A stretch of DNA of 64,000 nt, from contig NZ_JAGGNU010000077.1 in assembly GCF_018614915.1 (NCBI RefSeq), positions 38,959 through 102,958 of the forward strand. The letters run 5' to 3'. Each line of letters begins with the position of its first letter. Position 1 is the first letter of the stretch. The position numbers were made by a program, and so were the translations under genes. The notes beneath the pieces were generated by a model. That model saw only the letters and a program-made list of their open reading frames with translations. It was not told where the DNA came from and made no database searches. Source of the DNA: Variovorax paradoxus (GTDB lineage: Bacteria; Pseudomonadota; Gammaproteobacteria; Burkholderiales; Burkholderiaceae_C). Below are positions 45,770 to 53,710 of the stretch, piece by piece.

Positions 45770-46339
45770 TTAGTCTGGCGTGTGAATCCGCTCTCCAAGG
45801 TAAAAAAGACCCCACATCGTGACGCAGGTCATTTGCCCAAGAAACAACAAATACAAAAACCCAAACACGTCCTTGAACGCCCAATGAAACTGGGTGGGCA
45901 CAAGTCTAGCGAGCGGCTCAGCAATCGCCAAAACCCCAATAGAGCCCAGCGTAATCGCAAGACTGCAAGCCGTGAGATAGGAAAACATCGCGCTCAAGAA
46001 ACGCCGGCGAGTCGCCTTTACCTCGGTCGATTGGCCGTGGTAAATGATACTCATCGTTGGTGCATCCCCCGGCATAATGCGGTCCATGTCTACGCCACCG
46101 AAAGTCGCAATCGCAGCAAGGGCCGCAATATAGAATCCTGGTAGCGACTGTACGAAGCTGAGTACACGAGACACCGCGCCGTTTGTTCCAAAGACGTCGA
46201 TATCCAGCCCTCCAGCGCGTGCAGTCCCAACCGCCAAAATCGCAATCGCGCTGGGCACAATCCAGTTCACGATTTGCGGCAGCCTGGACTTATGCTTAAT
46301 CGTAAGATAAGCAAATGGTCGAACCAGATTGAGAAACAT
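45770..46339 (-). CDS. Four-helix membrane protein of an unrecognised two-gene unit
   Basis: This 189-residue protein has four predicted membrane helices at about 24-41, 58-80, 116-139 and 157-181. A cytoplasmic or periplasmic loop of some 35 residues (GGVDMDRIMPGDAPTMSIIYHGQSTEVKATRRR) separates helices two and three, and the loop ends in a positive ATRRR. No signal peptide and no known domain is seen. It begins 16 bases after the soluble protein gene and is AT-richer than the core genome. A membrane effector role for a defence pair is plausible but unproven. Confidence 0.65.
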   Translation of the reverse strand: MFLNLVRPFAYLTIKHKSRLPQIVNWIVPSAIAILAVGTARAGGLDIDVFGTNGAVSRVLSFVQSLPGFYIAALAAIATFGGVDMDRIMPGDAPTMSIIYHGQSTEVKATRRRFLSAMFSYLTACSLAITLGSIGVLAIAEPLARLVPTQFHWAFKDVFGFLYLLFLGQMTCVTMWGLFYLGERIHTPD

Positions 46340-46355
46340 CCGAGAATCTTCAAAT

Positions 46356-47315
46356 TCAATTGATGTATTTTACCATAGCCGAAAGGATAATGCGGCTTAT
46401 TTTCTTTTGATGATTCTCGACATCGATGGGCAGTTCCGCAATTTCTCTACGCGTGAATGCGGCGTCAAGATTTCGGGTATCCAAACTGGCAATCTTCGTG
46501 TGGCCGTTGGCCGCCTTATACGAAATTCTGGCATCAACAAAATCCACGTCATTTCGTCTCTTAGTAAATGCCCTAATCGCATTTTTTATTGCGGCAGCTG
46601 AAGTTACCTTATTAGGAGAAGGCTTCACCACCACAGATTGCTGCTCAATATGCATGCTTCCCCCGCTATCAAATTTCTCAAATTTGTGCGCTATTAGCCG
46701 CATCTGCTGAAATTCTCCATGTCTTAGCGCATCATCCAGTATCGCACCTTTGTGCGCAACGCAGGCAAAACGATATCTGACCCGATACGTCTTAGGCTTG
46801 CCTTGTTTGTCGACTTCATTGGATGGATGCCTAAAATTAAATAGGTCATCGTTTCTTGGATCGCTTTTCAACGACGTCGTGAGGAGGGAAAACATTCTTT
46901 CCAGCAAACCGGTACCAACACCAGAGCCCATTGTCATCATCAGCAGTGCTGTTCGACCATCGGGATCAGGACGAACAAGCACGTGACATGAATTATCCAA
47001 TCCTTCTCGATCGGTTTTTCCAGCCTTTCTAGTAGTTCCATCGTCAAAATTGCGGAACGTAATATCGGAAATATTTTTATCTGCTCTATTAATTAATATA
47101 ACCAGATGCCCATTTTGGTCGTCGTATCTCCAATCCGCCAAATCGACAAGCTCACTAGCTTTTCTTCGCAACGATTGCCCTTGGGGTCGAAAAGTGGTCA
47201 TTCTTTTAAGAATGTCCGACAACTCTGCACAACCGGCATTTTTTATGCCCGCTGCGTTCGCGCTCGAACGGAGCACCAGGTCATAAAAATGGATTGTTCT
47301 TTCTCTGGGTTTCAT
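46356..47315 (-). CDS. Soluble hypothetical protein, partner of the membrane protein
   Basis: This 319-residue soluble protein begins MKPRERTIHFYDLVLR. It has a mixed alpha/beta first half (GHLVILINRADKNISDITFRNFDDG, CHVLVRPDPDGRTALLMMTMGSGVGTGLLERMFSLL). The second half has a basic helix (AAIKNAIRAFTKRRNDVDFVDARISYKA) and a conserved-looking KIASLDTRNLDAAFTRREI. I do not recognise the family. The absence of membrane segments, the short 16-base spacing to the membrane-protein gene and the position beside restriction genes suggest a sensor/effector pair. No clear Shine-Dalgarno precedes the ATG. Confidence 0.65.
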   Translation of the reverse strand: MKPRERTIHFYDLVLRSSANAAGIKNAGCAELSDILKRMTTFRPQGQSLRRKASELVDLADWRYDDQNGHLVILINRADKNISDITFRNFDDGTTRKAGKTDREGLDNSCHVLVRPDPDGRTALLMMTMGSGVGTGLLERMFSLLTTSLKSDPRNDDLFNFRHPSNEVDKQGKPKTYRVRYRFACVAHKGAILDDALRHGEFQQMRLIAHKFEKFDSGGSMHIEQQSVVVKPSPNKVTSAAAIKNAIRAFTKRRNDVDFVDARISYKAANGHTKIASLDTRNLDAAFTRREIAELPIDVENHQKKISRIILSAMVKYIN

Positions 47316-47517
47316 TTATTTTTGATGGTTATTTATGCCTGCCTAGTCCGGCTGACCTAACCCCCGGCGGCGGCGGGGAGTCTCACGGGAGTCTCTTACA
47401 TTTTGGCACGGCCAAACTGCGCAACTACCCTTAGCAGGAGGGATGCACAAACTGATGACTCGGGGCGGCGCCGAGCACCAACTGGCACGAGACTGTCACG
47501 ACGCTGAGGCGAGACAA

Positions 47518-47546
47518 CCCGCTATCGATTCGATAGCGGGCTTTCT
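47518..47546. terminator. Strong hairpin terminator
   Basis: CCCGCTATCG-ATT-CGATAGCGGG is a perfect 10-bp stem with a three-base loop. It is followed on the plus strand by CTTTCT. It lies in the gap next to the tRNA-like sequence and may insulate the hypothetical pair from it. Confidence 0.7.
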
Positions 47547-47565
47547 ATATGTTATGCGGGTTGCA

Positions 47566-47646
47566 TGGTAGGACGTACAAGATTCGAACTTGTGACCAAC
47601 GGATTAGAAGGATCCCGCCTCTAGAGCTCAACCACATTTACGCCGC
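47566..47646 (-). tRNA. Degenerate tRNA-Arg-like sequence (anticodon TCT)
   Basis: On the minus strand the 3' half is clean: T stem ACAAG/CTTGT around TTCGAAT, acceptor strand ACGTCCT, discriminator A and CCA. The anticodon loop contains CTTCTAA, which would be TCT (47606-47608). The anticodon stem pairs poorly, the D arm is irregular and the 5' acceptor strand (GCGGCGT) has a mismatch. It may be a decayed tRNA, a mobile-element tRNA or an old attachment-site relic. Confidence 0.5.
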
Positions 47647-47668
47647 GCCAGAGACTGCCCGAGCATCT

Positions 47669-48034
47669 TCAGCGGAGTTGTGACCGTCTAGTACCACTGG
47701 GTCGTTTCGTCTCATGCGACGCCTGATTGACCCGCCTCTTCCGGTCTGGCGCGCCTTGCGACGGCTTGACGACATATTTGTTGCCATCCATCAGATTTGA
47801 GACGGTTGTTTTCAGGGCGTAGGCCAACGTTCCCAATGTCCAGAGCGAGGGGTTCGCGAGTCCTCGCTCAATTAAGGAGATGTAGGTTCGATCAAGCTCG
47901 CAATCAAAGGCCAATTCGCCTTGCGACCGGTTCGCCTCAATTCTGAGCTGCTTGATCTTTTTGCCAAGTGCCACCGAAATCGGTTCCATGCGTGGTCGCG
48001 TCGACTTGTCGTTTCCAGATGGCACCGTTGGCAT
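47669..48034 (-). CDS. XRE family transcriptional regulator
   Basis: This 121-residue protein has one HTH_3 domain: LGKKIKQLRIEANRSQGELAFDCELDRTYISLIERGLANPSLWTLGTLAYALKTTVSNLM. A basic C-terminal tail follows (GAPDRKRRVNQASHETKRPSGTRRSQLR). An internal ATG (47989, MEPISVAL) is an equally good start. It resembles small regulators of restriction systems and mobile elements (C-protein-like). Targets unknown. Confidence 0.8.
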   Translation of the reverse strand: MPTVPSGNDKSTRPRMEPISVALGKKIKQLRIEANRSQGELAFDCELDRTYISLIERGLANPSLWTLGTLAYALKTTVSNLMDGNKYVVKPSQGAPDRKRRVNQASHETKRPSGTRRSQLR

Positions 48035-48281
48035 GGGGCTTAACGATGTCGAAATGACGAGCTAGAATCGACGGCGTATACACTGCATAGATGACGCTGT
48101 ATGTTGGCGATTGGCTCCGCGCTGGCTCTCAAGCCGTTTGCACCTCTGAGACTTCTTCTCGTCAGCAAGGCACAGGAGATGCGCGAACTGCCACGTGTGA
48201 TTGCCTCATCGTCGGATGGCGCCCGTTGGCTTGAGCGGTGCTGGGGTCCAAAAGGTCCTGAAACTCCTTACGGTGGCGCCC

Positions 48282-48944
48282 ATGGTTAGAGCACAGGCGT
48301 CGCCCTTCCCAACGGCCGAAAAGCTGAGGCTTCCTGCCAGCCTGTCGCGTCCGCATGCTCGAGTCGCACCCGCGAAAAGCGAACCGCTTTCGCGACTTGG
48401 AGAACAGATCAAGGCGCTTCGCATTGCGGCAGGCAAAACGGGCGGCGAGCTTGCCGCGCAGTGCGGAGTCTCGAGTTCGCTGCTCTCGCGCGTCGAGCGC
48501 GGGCTGGTGTCCCCTTCGGTGGAGACGCTCAACCGAATCGCCGAGGGCCTGGATGTCTCGCTGTCGCGCTTCTTCTCAGATCAGCGCAGCAGGTCGGATC
48601 TGTCGCTGGTGCGCGCAGGCCGTGGCATTGTTGTGGATCGCATCGGCGCGGTGGAGAACTACCGATATGAGCTGCTGGGGCACCTGCTGTCGGGCAATAT
48701 GTTCGTCGAGCCCTATCTTGTGCGGCTGCTGCCTGATGCCAAGCCCTATGTCGGCTTTCAGCACCCGGGGACGAAGTTCCTTCACCTGACTTCGGGCAGG
48801 ATGCGTTACCGGTATGGCACCAAGGCGATGGACTTGAAACCCGGAGACTCCCTTCTGTTCGAAGCGAGCGCGTTGCATGGCATCGAGGAAGTCCAGGAGG
48901 TTCCGGTCAGCTACCTGGTCATCGTGTACACGATGCGGGAGTGA
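48282..48944 (+). CDS. XRE/cupin transcriptional regulator
   Basis: This 220-residue regulator has an HTH_3 domain (LGEQIKALRIAAGKTGGELAAQCGVSSSLLSRVERGLVSPSVETLNRIAEGLDVSL) followed by a cupin_2 domain (HLTSGRMRYRYGTKAMDLKPGDSLLFEASALHGIEEV). Such regulators sense a small molecule in the cupin barrel. The ATG at 48282 is taken as start; the frame is open from 48201. A decayed relative of the cupin part occurs at 51720-51882, on the other side of the mobilisation genes. Confidence 0.85.
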   Translation: MVRAQASPFPTAEKLRLPASLSRPHARVAPAKSEPLSRLGEQIKALRIAAGKTGGELAAQCGVSSSLLSRVERGLVSPSVETLNRIAEGLDVSLSRFFSDQRSRSDLSLVRAGRGIVVDRIGAVENYRYELLGHLLSGNMFVEPYLVRLLPDAKPYVGFQHPGTKFLHLTSGRMRYRYGTKAMDLKPGDSLLFEASALHGIEEVQEVPVSYLVIVYTMRE

Positions 48945-49583
48945 GAGGAACTGGACAAGGGCGAGGAACCCCCTCGCGTGGGCGCAAGCGACCCGAATCC
49001 GCACACGCCCGGCGTCGCCGACGACTGAATTGACGGCCCGGCTTCCAGTGCTTGTTCATCTCTGCTTGAGCTTCCACAGCAAGCGCCGGTGTACAGAAGG
49101 CCGTCGTAGTCCGTTGATCTATCGTCAGGCGCATCCGTTCGAGGTACTCGGAAAAAACCGCCAGGGCGATGTCCGGCTTGAGCGCGGAGTCGCCGAGCTG
49201 CGCCATGGACGTCAGTATTCGGACATGGTTCATTGCGTCAGTCTGGTGCTCGCACCTTGCCGAGGCAACTCCCTGGGTACGACCTCTCGCTCGAGAAGCA
49301 ATAGAGGTTGCGACCAAGCCAGACGCCCACCCGTAGACTGCAATAGTTCAATTTGGCACTCGAGGATGCCGCGATCCGACATGATCAACCATCGTCGACT
49401 GCGGCTGCATTGAACATCGGGGTCTACTTCTCCAATGAGCAGATCTGGCCGCCTTCAGCTCCTTCAGACTTCGCACTGTTCTCCGAAGCCAGGCCATGTG
49501 GCCTCTCGTCCCGGTGGCGGGCAGTCGTTGCATGGTCACCCCTCGCCCGGCCGGCCCCGAGTTAAGCCTCTGCCAGTTGTACT
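48945..49583. other. Long gap upstream of mobilisation genes
   Basis: About 640 bases with no confident gene. A minus-strand frame (48919-49233, about 104 residues from an ATG at 49233, with LALAVEAQAEM-like helical text) could be a small protein, but its tail is a run of arginines and it overlaps the regulator. The region immediately precedes an 86-bp tandem repeat and the relaxase genes, so a transfer origin may lie here, though no nic motif was recognised. Confidence 0.35.
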
Positions 49584-49755
49584 GCGGGATGTCGCCATTG
49601 GCGTGACGCGGTCCGTCGAAGGCGTGCCGTTCGGCATGCCGAACTCGGAGTCCTTGTTTCGCTTTGAGGGCGGGATGTCGCCATTGGCGTGACGCGGTCC
49701 GTCGAAGGCGTGCCGTTCGGCATGCCGAACTCGGAGTCCTTGTTTCGCTTTGAGG
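49584..49755 (+). repeat. 86-bp tandem direct repeat with 16-bp palindrome
   Basis: Two copies of an 86-base unit lie head to tail (49584-49669 and 49670-49755), essentially identical. A third start (GCAGGAT) follows at 49756. Each unit contains the perfect palindrome GTTCGGCATGCCGAAC (49629-49644 and 49715-49730). It sits 46 bases upstream of the RHH mobilisation gene, which suggests a binding or autoregulatory site. It is not CRISPR: there are two adjacent copies and no spacer. Confidence 0.9.
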
Positions 49756-49801
49756 GCAGGATAGACTGCCGTCAGACATTGTTAACAGCCATGGCGTTGC
49801 G

Positions 49802-50377
49802 ATGACCAAGAACTCTCGATCGAGCGTGATTGGAACCAGGGTGTCGTCCGATACCAGGGCGCGGTTTGCCGCGCTGGCCGCGCGCCATCAACTCAGCGAG
49901 TCGGGCCTGCTTGCCAAACTGGTCGACGAAGTGCTGAAGGCCAACAGGCCGGCGGAGCGCGAATCGGGCGAGCAACGATTCGAGCGTGATTCAACCGTTG
50001 GCGGTGTCGCAGAGGATCGCATCACGCTGCGGCTGCGCAACGGGGATCGTACGTTGGTGGCAGAGCGGGCCGGTGCGCGTGGGATGAAGACCGGCAGCTA
50101 CCTGGCCATGCTGGTCCACAACCATGTCCGCGGCGCCGCGGTGATGCCGCCGAGCGAGCTGGACTTGATCAAGGCGACGGGCGCGCAGCTGGCTTCGCTC
50201 GGGCGGCAGCTTCGCATGTTCGGCATGCCGAACACCTTGGCGGAGCCGATGGCGTCGGAACTGCGCGATGCGATCGCGCTGACCCGGCGGGAGATCGAGG
50301 CGGTCCATGCGGCCACGGCTGCCGTCGTGCGCCGGAACTTGATCAGCTGGGAGAGCAGTGAGTTGGACAATGCCTAA
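49802..50377 (+). CDS. MobC-like mobilisation accessory protein with two RHH-like segments
   Basis: This 191-residue protein has a first ribbon-helix-helix-like segment near residues 9-46 (VIGTRVSSDTRARFAALAARHQLSESGLLAKLVDEVL). A second similar segment lies near 72-108 (ITLRLRNGDRTLVAERAGARGMKTGSYLAMLVHNHVRG). A helical C-terminal part (IKATGAQLASLGRQLRMFG) recalls the MobC pattern. It overlaps the relaxase gene by eight bases. It would bind near oriT and help the relaxase nick. Confidence 0.7.
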   Translation: MTKNSRSSVIGTRVSSDTRARFAALAARHQLSESGLLAKLVDEVLKANRPAERESGEQRFERDSTVGGVAEDRITLRLRNGDRTLVAERAGARGMKTGSYLAMLVHNHVRGAAVMPPSELDLIKATGAQLASLGRQLRMFGMPNTLAEPMASELRDAIALTRREIEAVHAATAAVVRRNLISWESSELDNA

Positions 50378-51476
50378 GCAGACCGTGAGGCTGGGTCGGA
50401 GTAGTCGCGGGCCGACTGACGGCGCGCGCGACATGGCGTTGGACATCGTGAGCTACGGACGGCGAGGACCGGGTGGCAAGCTGCGCTTTGGAGCCGACCA
50501 GATCGCGCAGATCCAGCGCACGGTGGGTCGCACGCCCGAGGTGATGGTGAAGGTCTCCGGCGGCGGGCGGGATGCTGGTGGGGTCGACGCGCACCTGCGC
50601 TATATCGGGCGGCACGGCAAACTGCCGATGGAAACGGACGAGGGACTGACGCTGCAGGGGCGAGGCGCCGCCAAGGAGATCGTGACTGACTGGCAGTTGG
50701 ACCTTTGCAGAAGCCAGTACAAGCCCAAGCCGGTTGAGGGTCAGAAGGACATGCGTGCGAAGCTCGCCCACAACATCGTCCTATCGATGCCGGCGGGCAC
50801 GCCTGCGGAGAAGGTGCTGACTGCGGCGCGCGTGTTCGCGCGGGAAAACTTCGCGCTGCAGTACCGCTATGCCATGGTGCTGCACATCGACCAGCCGCAC
50901 CCGCACGTGCACCTGGTGGTCAAGTGCGAGCACGAGTTCGAGCCTGGCAAACGCCTCTACATCCGCAAGGACACGCTGCGGCAATGGCGCGAACAGTTCA
51001 CCGCCTTGATGCGTGAGCAGGGCGTGGCCGCCAATGCGACGCCGCGACAAGTGCGGGGCCAGATCCGACGCCCGCACCGCGATGCGATCCATCATCGGCT
51101 CCGTGCGCTTAGGGTGTTCGGGCAGTTGACGTCCAGCGAGCAGGCTAAGCGCCGGCCGCCCAAGACCTCGACCTTCATGCGCGCCAAGCTGGACAGCGTG
51201 CTGCAGGTCCTCCGGTCGGGCCGGGGCGCGCTGGATGCCGGCGGGGCGGCGATGCAGTGCACCCGCCAGGAAGTGGCGGCGGACTGGCGCGCAACGGCGG
51301 ATGCGCTTCGAAGGCAAGGCGAAGGTGATTTGGCTGCACGGGTGGATCGCTTTGTCGCGCGCATGCCGGTCGTCCAGACCGATGCGCAGCGGATGGTTGA
51401 GCGCTGGAAAGAGCAGGCCAGAATCCGAGTGCTAGAGCGCCCAAAAATTAGGCCGCCGGGCCAGCAGGTCCGGTGA
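50370..51476 (+). CDS. Relaxase (MobA/VirD2-like)
   Basis: This 368-residue protein has the metal-binding histidine motif in YAMVLHIDQPHPHVHLVVKCE (HxDxxHxHxH) at about 170-185. Upstream is RAKLAHNIVLSMPAGTPAEKVLTAARVFARENF, a typical MOB_P arrangement. An upstream Tyr for nicking is likely in HLRYIGRHGKL. The C-terminus is basic. It nicks and carries one DNA strand during conjugative mobilisation. The ATG at 50370 is preferred to a GTG four codons upstream. No complete type IV secretion system is present here, so transfer would be in trans. Confidence 0.85.
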   Translation: MPKQTVRLGRSSRGPTDGARDMALDIVSYGRRGPGGKLRFGADQIAQIQRTVGRTPEVMVKVSGGGRDAGGVDAHLRYIGRHGKLPMETDEGLTLQGRGAAKEIVTDWQLDLCRSQYKPKPVEGQKDMRAKLAHNIVLSMPAGTPAEKVLTAARVFARENFALQYRYAMVLHIDQPHPHVHLVVKCEHEFEPGKRLYIRKDTLRQWREQFTALMREQGVAANATPRQVRGQIRRPHRDAIHHRLRALRVFGQLTSSEQAKRRPPKTSTFMRAKLDSVLQVLRSGRGALDAGGAAMQCTRQEVAADWRATADALRRQGEGDLAARVDRFVARMPVVQTDAQRMVERWKEQARIRVLERPKIRPPGQQVR

Positions 51477-51564
51477 GCCGCAATGTAATCACGGCCTCCT
51501 CGGGCCCCTTCTTGCATGCGGCAGCGCACGCATCATCGATCAGATCGGGTGGGGCCTGGAGAGG

Positions 51565-51882
51565 TCAGATGCACATGCGCCACGCGGCTCGATCATGACG
51601 TTGCCACACCCGTTGTGACCTGACCCGGGCATCTGGCTGAGGCTCACAAAGCCCGTAGGGGACCTCCGAGTGCGACACCGCGCCATTTTCAAAGGACTCA
51701 AATGATGGGTCGCTCGGGCATTGGAAGCAGATCGAAATACAGCTGGCCGGTGCATTTCCGACTGCCTCTTCACCATGCGCAGTTCTTGCTTCAAACAACA
51801 TCGAATCACCTGCGTGAAGATCGATCGTCTCATGACCATAGCGATAGCGAATGGTGCCGGACGCTAGCCCGCCCGTTCCCAC
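51565..51882 (-). pseudogene. Cupin-domain fragment (regulator remnant)
   Basis: The minus strand begins inside a cupin barrel: GTIRYRYGHETIDLHAGDSMLFEARTAHGEEA. This parallels the cupin of the XRE regulator at 48282-48944. The HTH half is absent and the sequence after about 51700 no longer looks like the family. It is probably a truncated regulator; the DNA is too different from the intact copy for a recent duplication. Confidence 0.6.
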
Positions 51883-52071
51883 ATGCTTTGCATGAACCTA
51901 CCAGAACTGATAGTTGATTTTCGCTGTTCTTCATCGCACGCTCGCAAGAAGCCACCGAGCGGCGAGGCGAGAGAGGCGAGCCAGGGCCGCCTAGCGGGAT
52001 GAAGCTAAGAACTCCGCCATGGAAAGGCGCATCCGCTCACTGAAGACACGGCTGCACTTCGAGGACTTGTC

Positions 52072-52341
52072 ATGTATATCGAACACCATGCCAACGGCCG
52101 CCTAATTGATCCACAGACTGTGGCAGATCCTGCGTTCTTTCGCATGGCGGATGTGATCCGCATCACGGCATTGAGTCGCGCTACCTTGTATCGAAGGATT
52201 GCTGGAGGAAAGTTCCCGCCCCCTGTGCACCTAGGAGGGCGCGCCTGCGGATGGCCGCGTGCAGCGCTTCAAAGTTGGATTGACGATCCCGAGGGATACG
52301 TCGCACGACATGCGGAACCAGTTGGAAGAAGGGCACGGTGA
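52072..52341 (+). CDS. AlpA family phage-type regulator
   Basis: This 89-residue protein has the compact AlpA/excisionase HTH: FFRMADVIRITALSRATLYRRIAGGKFPPPVHLGGRACGWPRAALQSWIDD. AlpA proteins activate integrase or excisionase genes of P4-like elements. It is likely part of the mobile element rather than the core genome. ATG at 52072. Function inferred from the family. Confidence 0.85.
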   Translation: MYIEHHANGRLIDPQTVADPAFFRMADVIRITALSRATLYRRIAGGKFPPPVHLGGRACGWPRAALQSWIDDPEGYVARHAEPVGRRAR

Positions 52342-52380
52342 ATCAAGTAGGACAGGTAATTGCCAGGCGCAAATGCGAGC

Positions 52381-52494
52381 ATTCAGCCCACGCTGACCAT
52401 CCGCCCGGGCACGCGCATGCGCATGATGGTGAACGAGGACCTGGTCCTGCGCCCGTACCGGCCGCTCATCATTGAGCGAGGTTCACTACGATGA
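52381..52494 (+). pseudogene. virB10: VirB10/TrbI C-terminal fragment
   Basis: The frame from 52381 reads IQPTLTIRPGTRMRMMVNED followed by LVLRPYRPLII and ends at TGA (52492-52494). This is the characteristic end of VirB10/TrbI, the type IV secretion channel bridge. Nothing upstream continues the protein, so only the last 37 codons survive. The stop overlaps an ATG in the ATGA pattern, as if another transfer gene once followed. It is a relic of a conjugation operon. Confidence 0.65.
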
Positions 52495-52655
52495 GTACAT
52501 TCCCCGAAACTACGGCTCGAACCACTGCCGAAGACGTGCGACCACATCGGCAGCAACCGCTGCTGAGCCGTCTTCAGGCTGGAGGCGATCGTTCGAATGA
52601 CAATATCGGTCAGATGCAAGCACTGTCACAAAGCGGCTGTCCCGACGTGAGCGTC

Positions 52656-53642
52656 TTAGGTCATATGATTCAGAAAGCGAGAGCGCAGCAGCACGTTTTC
52701 GCGATGGAATTCCAAGAAGCGTCGCTGCCCTGTCGAGAAGCTGCCTACGTGCGGCGGTCGCTCGGGCTCGATCCCCATCCTCACCAATGATTCCCGGTGT
52801 GCGACCGGGGACACGATCACCTGCCCGTTGTCCTCGAAGGCGATGAACCCGCGGTCGAACAGATGGTCGATGCTCGGCGTGAGCAGTAGACCGTTCTCGC
52901 CATCTAGCCGTTCTTCGTGGGTCGCGTCACGCCAGGGCTTGCAATGGCTTGCTCGCAGGTGCTCTTCGCGGTCTACCCTGGTGATCCGGCACGCGTGCTC
53001 GATTTTCATCACGCGCTTCTTGAAAAGTCCTTGACCGCGACGCGCCAGGACAATGGCTTGCCGGTCCGTCTCAAGCAGCGACGGGTCCGATTGGACCTTG
53101 TTCAGTTCGTGCTCTTCCCACTCCACCAGGCCGATCGCTGAGGCGGCCGATGATTCATCCGCTACGCGATAGCCCAAAATCAGGTCGCGAGCCTCGGCGC
53201 CCAGCAGGTCGACCAGCGCAGCCGCGAGCCGGTCAGGGAGGCGGGTGAGATACACGCTCTGAAGGCCTGCCCCGTTGTGGCGCAGCGGTGCATAGCGGTC
53301 TGGAAGCAGCGGCGCCAGCGTGGCCATGTGTTCGGAGGGTTTGATCGGCGAGCGCAGCTCACTAAAGCGCACGTCGATGCGCCAGCCGATCTTGTCCCAG
53401 TAGGCGCCGGCCACGCCAAACTCCAGCGGCTTGGGCGCCTCGTAGGCATGGGACCCGGCGATGCCGATGGCACGGATGACGGCGTTCGCGAACGAGAACA
53501 CGACGTCGCCCGGCGCCACCTCGCGCATGAAGTCGTAGAAGGGGTTCTGCGCCTGGTTGGCCTTGCGCTTCGGCGACCATAGGTAGCCGCCGCGGACCTC
53601 GTGGCGGTAGGTTTGGTTCTGGTTGACCCACCAATAGCGCAT
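52656..53642 (-). CDS. EVE-HNH endonuclease (modification-dependent restriction type)
   Basis: This 328-residue protein has an N-terminal EVE/PUA-like domain (MRYWWVNQNQTYRHEVRGG, KRKANQAQNPFYDFMREVAPGDVVFSFANAVIRAIGIA). The C-terminal HNH_2-type nuclease is visible in ACRITRVDREEHLRASHCKPW, ENGLLLTPSIDHLFDRGFIAF and EDNGQVIVSP. EVE domains read modified bases and are found fused to HNH nucleases in type IV-like restriction enzymes, so cleavage of modified foreign DNA is likely. A further gene with nuclease motifs follows the same direction upstream (NERD). Confidence 0.85.
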   Translation of the reverse strand: MRYWWVNQNQTYRHEVRGGYLWSPKRKANQAQNPFYDFMREVAPGDVVFSFANAVIRAIGIAGSHAYEAPKPLEFGVAGAYWDKIGWRIDVRFSELRSPIKPSEHMATLAPLLPDRYAPLRHNGAGLQSVYLTRLPDRLAAALVDLLGAEARDLILGYRVADESSAASAIGLVEWEEHELNKVQSDPSLLETDRQAIVLARRGQGLFKKRVMKIEHACRITRVDREEHLRASHCKPWRDATHEERLDGENGLLLTPSIDHLFDRGFIAFEDNGQVIVSPVAHRESLVRMGIEPERPPHVGSFSTGQRRFLEFHRENVLLRSRFLNHMT

Positions 53643-53710
53643 GTGTGACTGTATGTGGTCCCGAGCCTACGGCCTGGCACTCCGGACTTTCGCCTGTGCA
53701 CGTGCTGTGC

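Noticed and set aside
49584..49755. Possible CRISPR array
   Set aside because: Only two directly adjacent 86-base copies with no spacers and no cas genes; it is a tandem duplication.
49348..49809. 153-codon minus-strand ORF across the tandem repeat
   Set aside because: Arg/Pro-rich text that contains both repeat copies; no motif and it overlaps the promoter region of the mobilisation genes.
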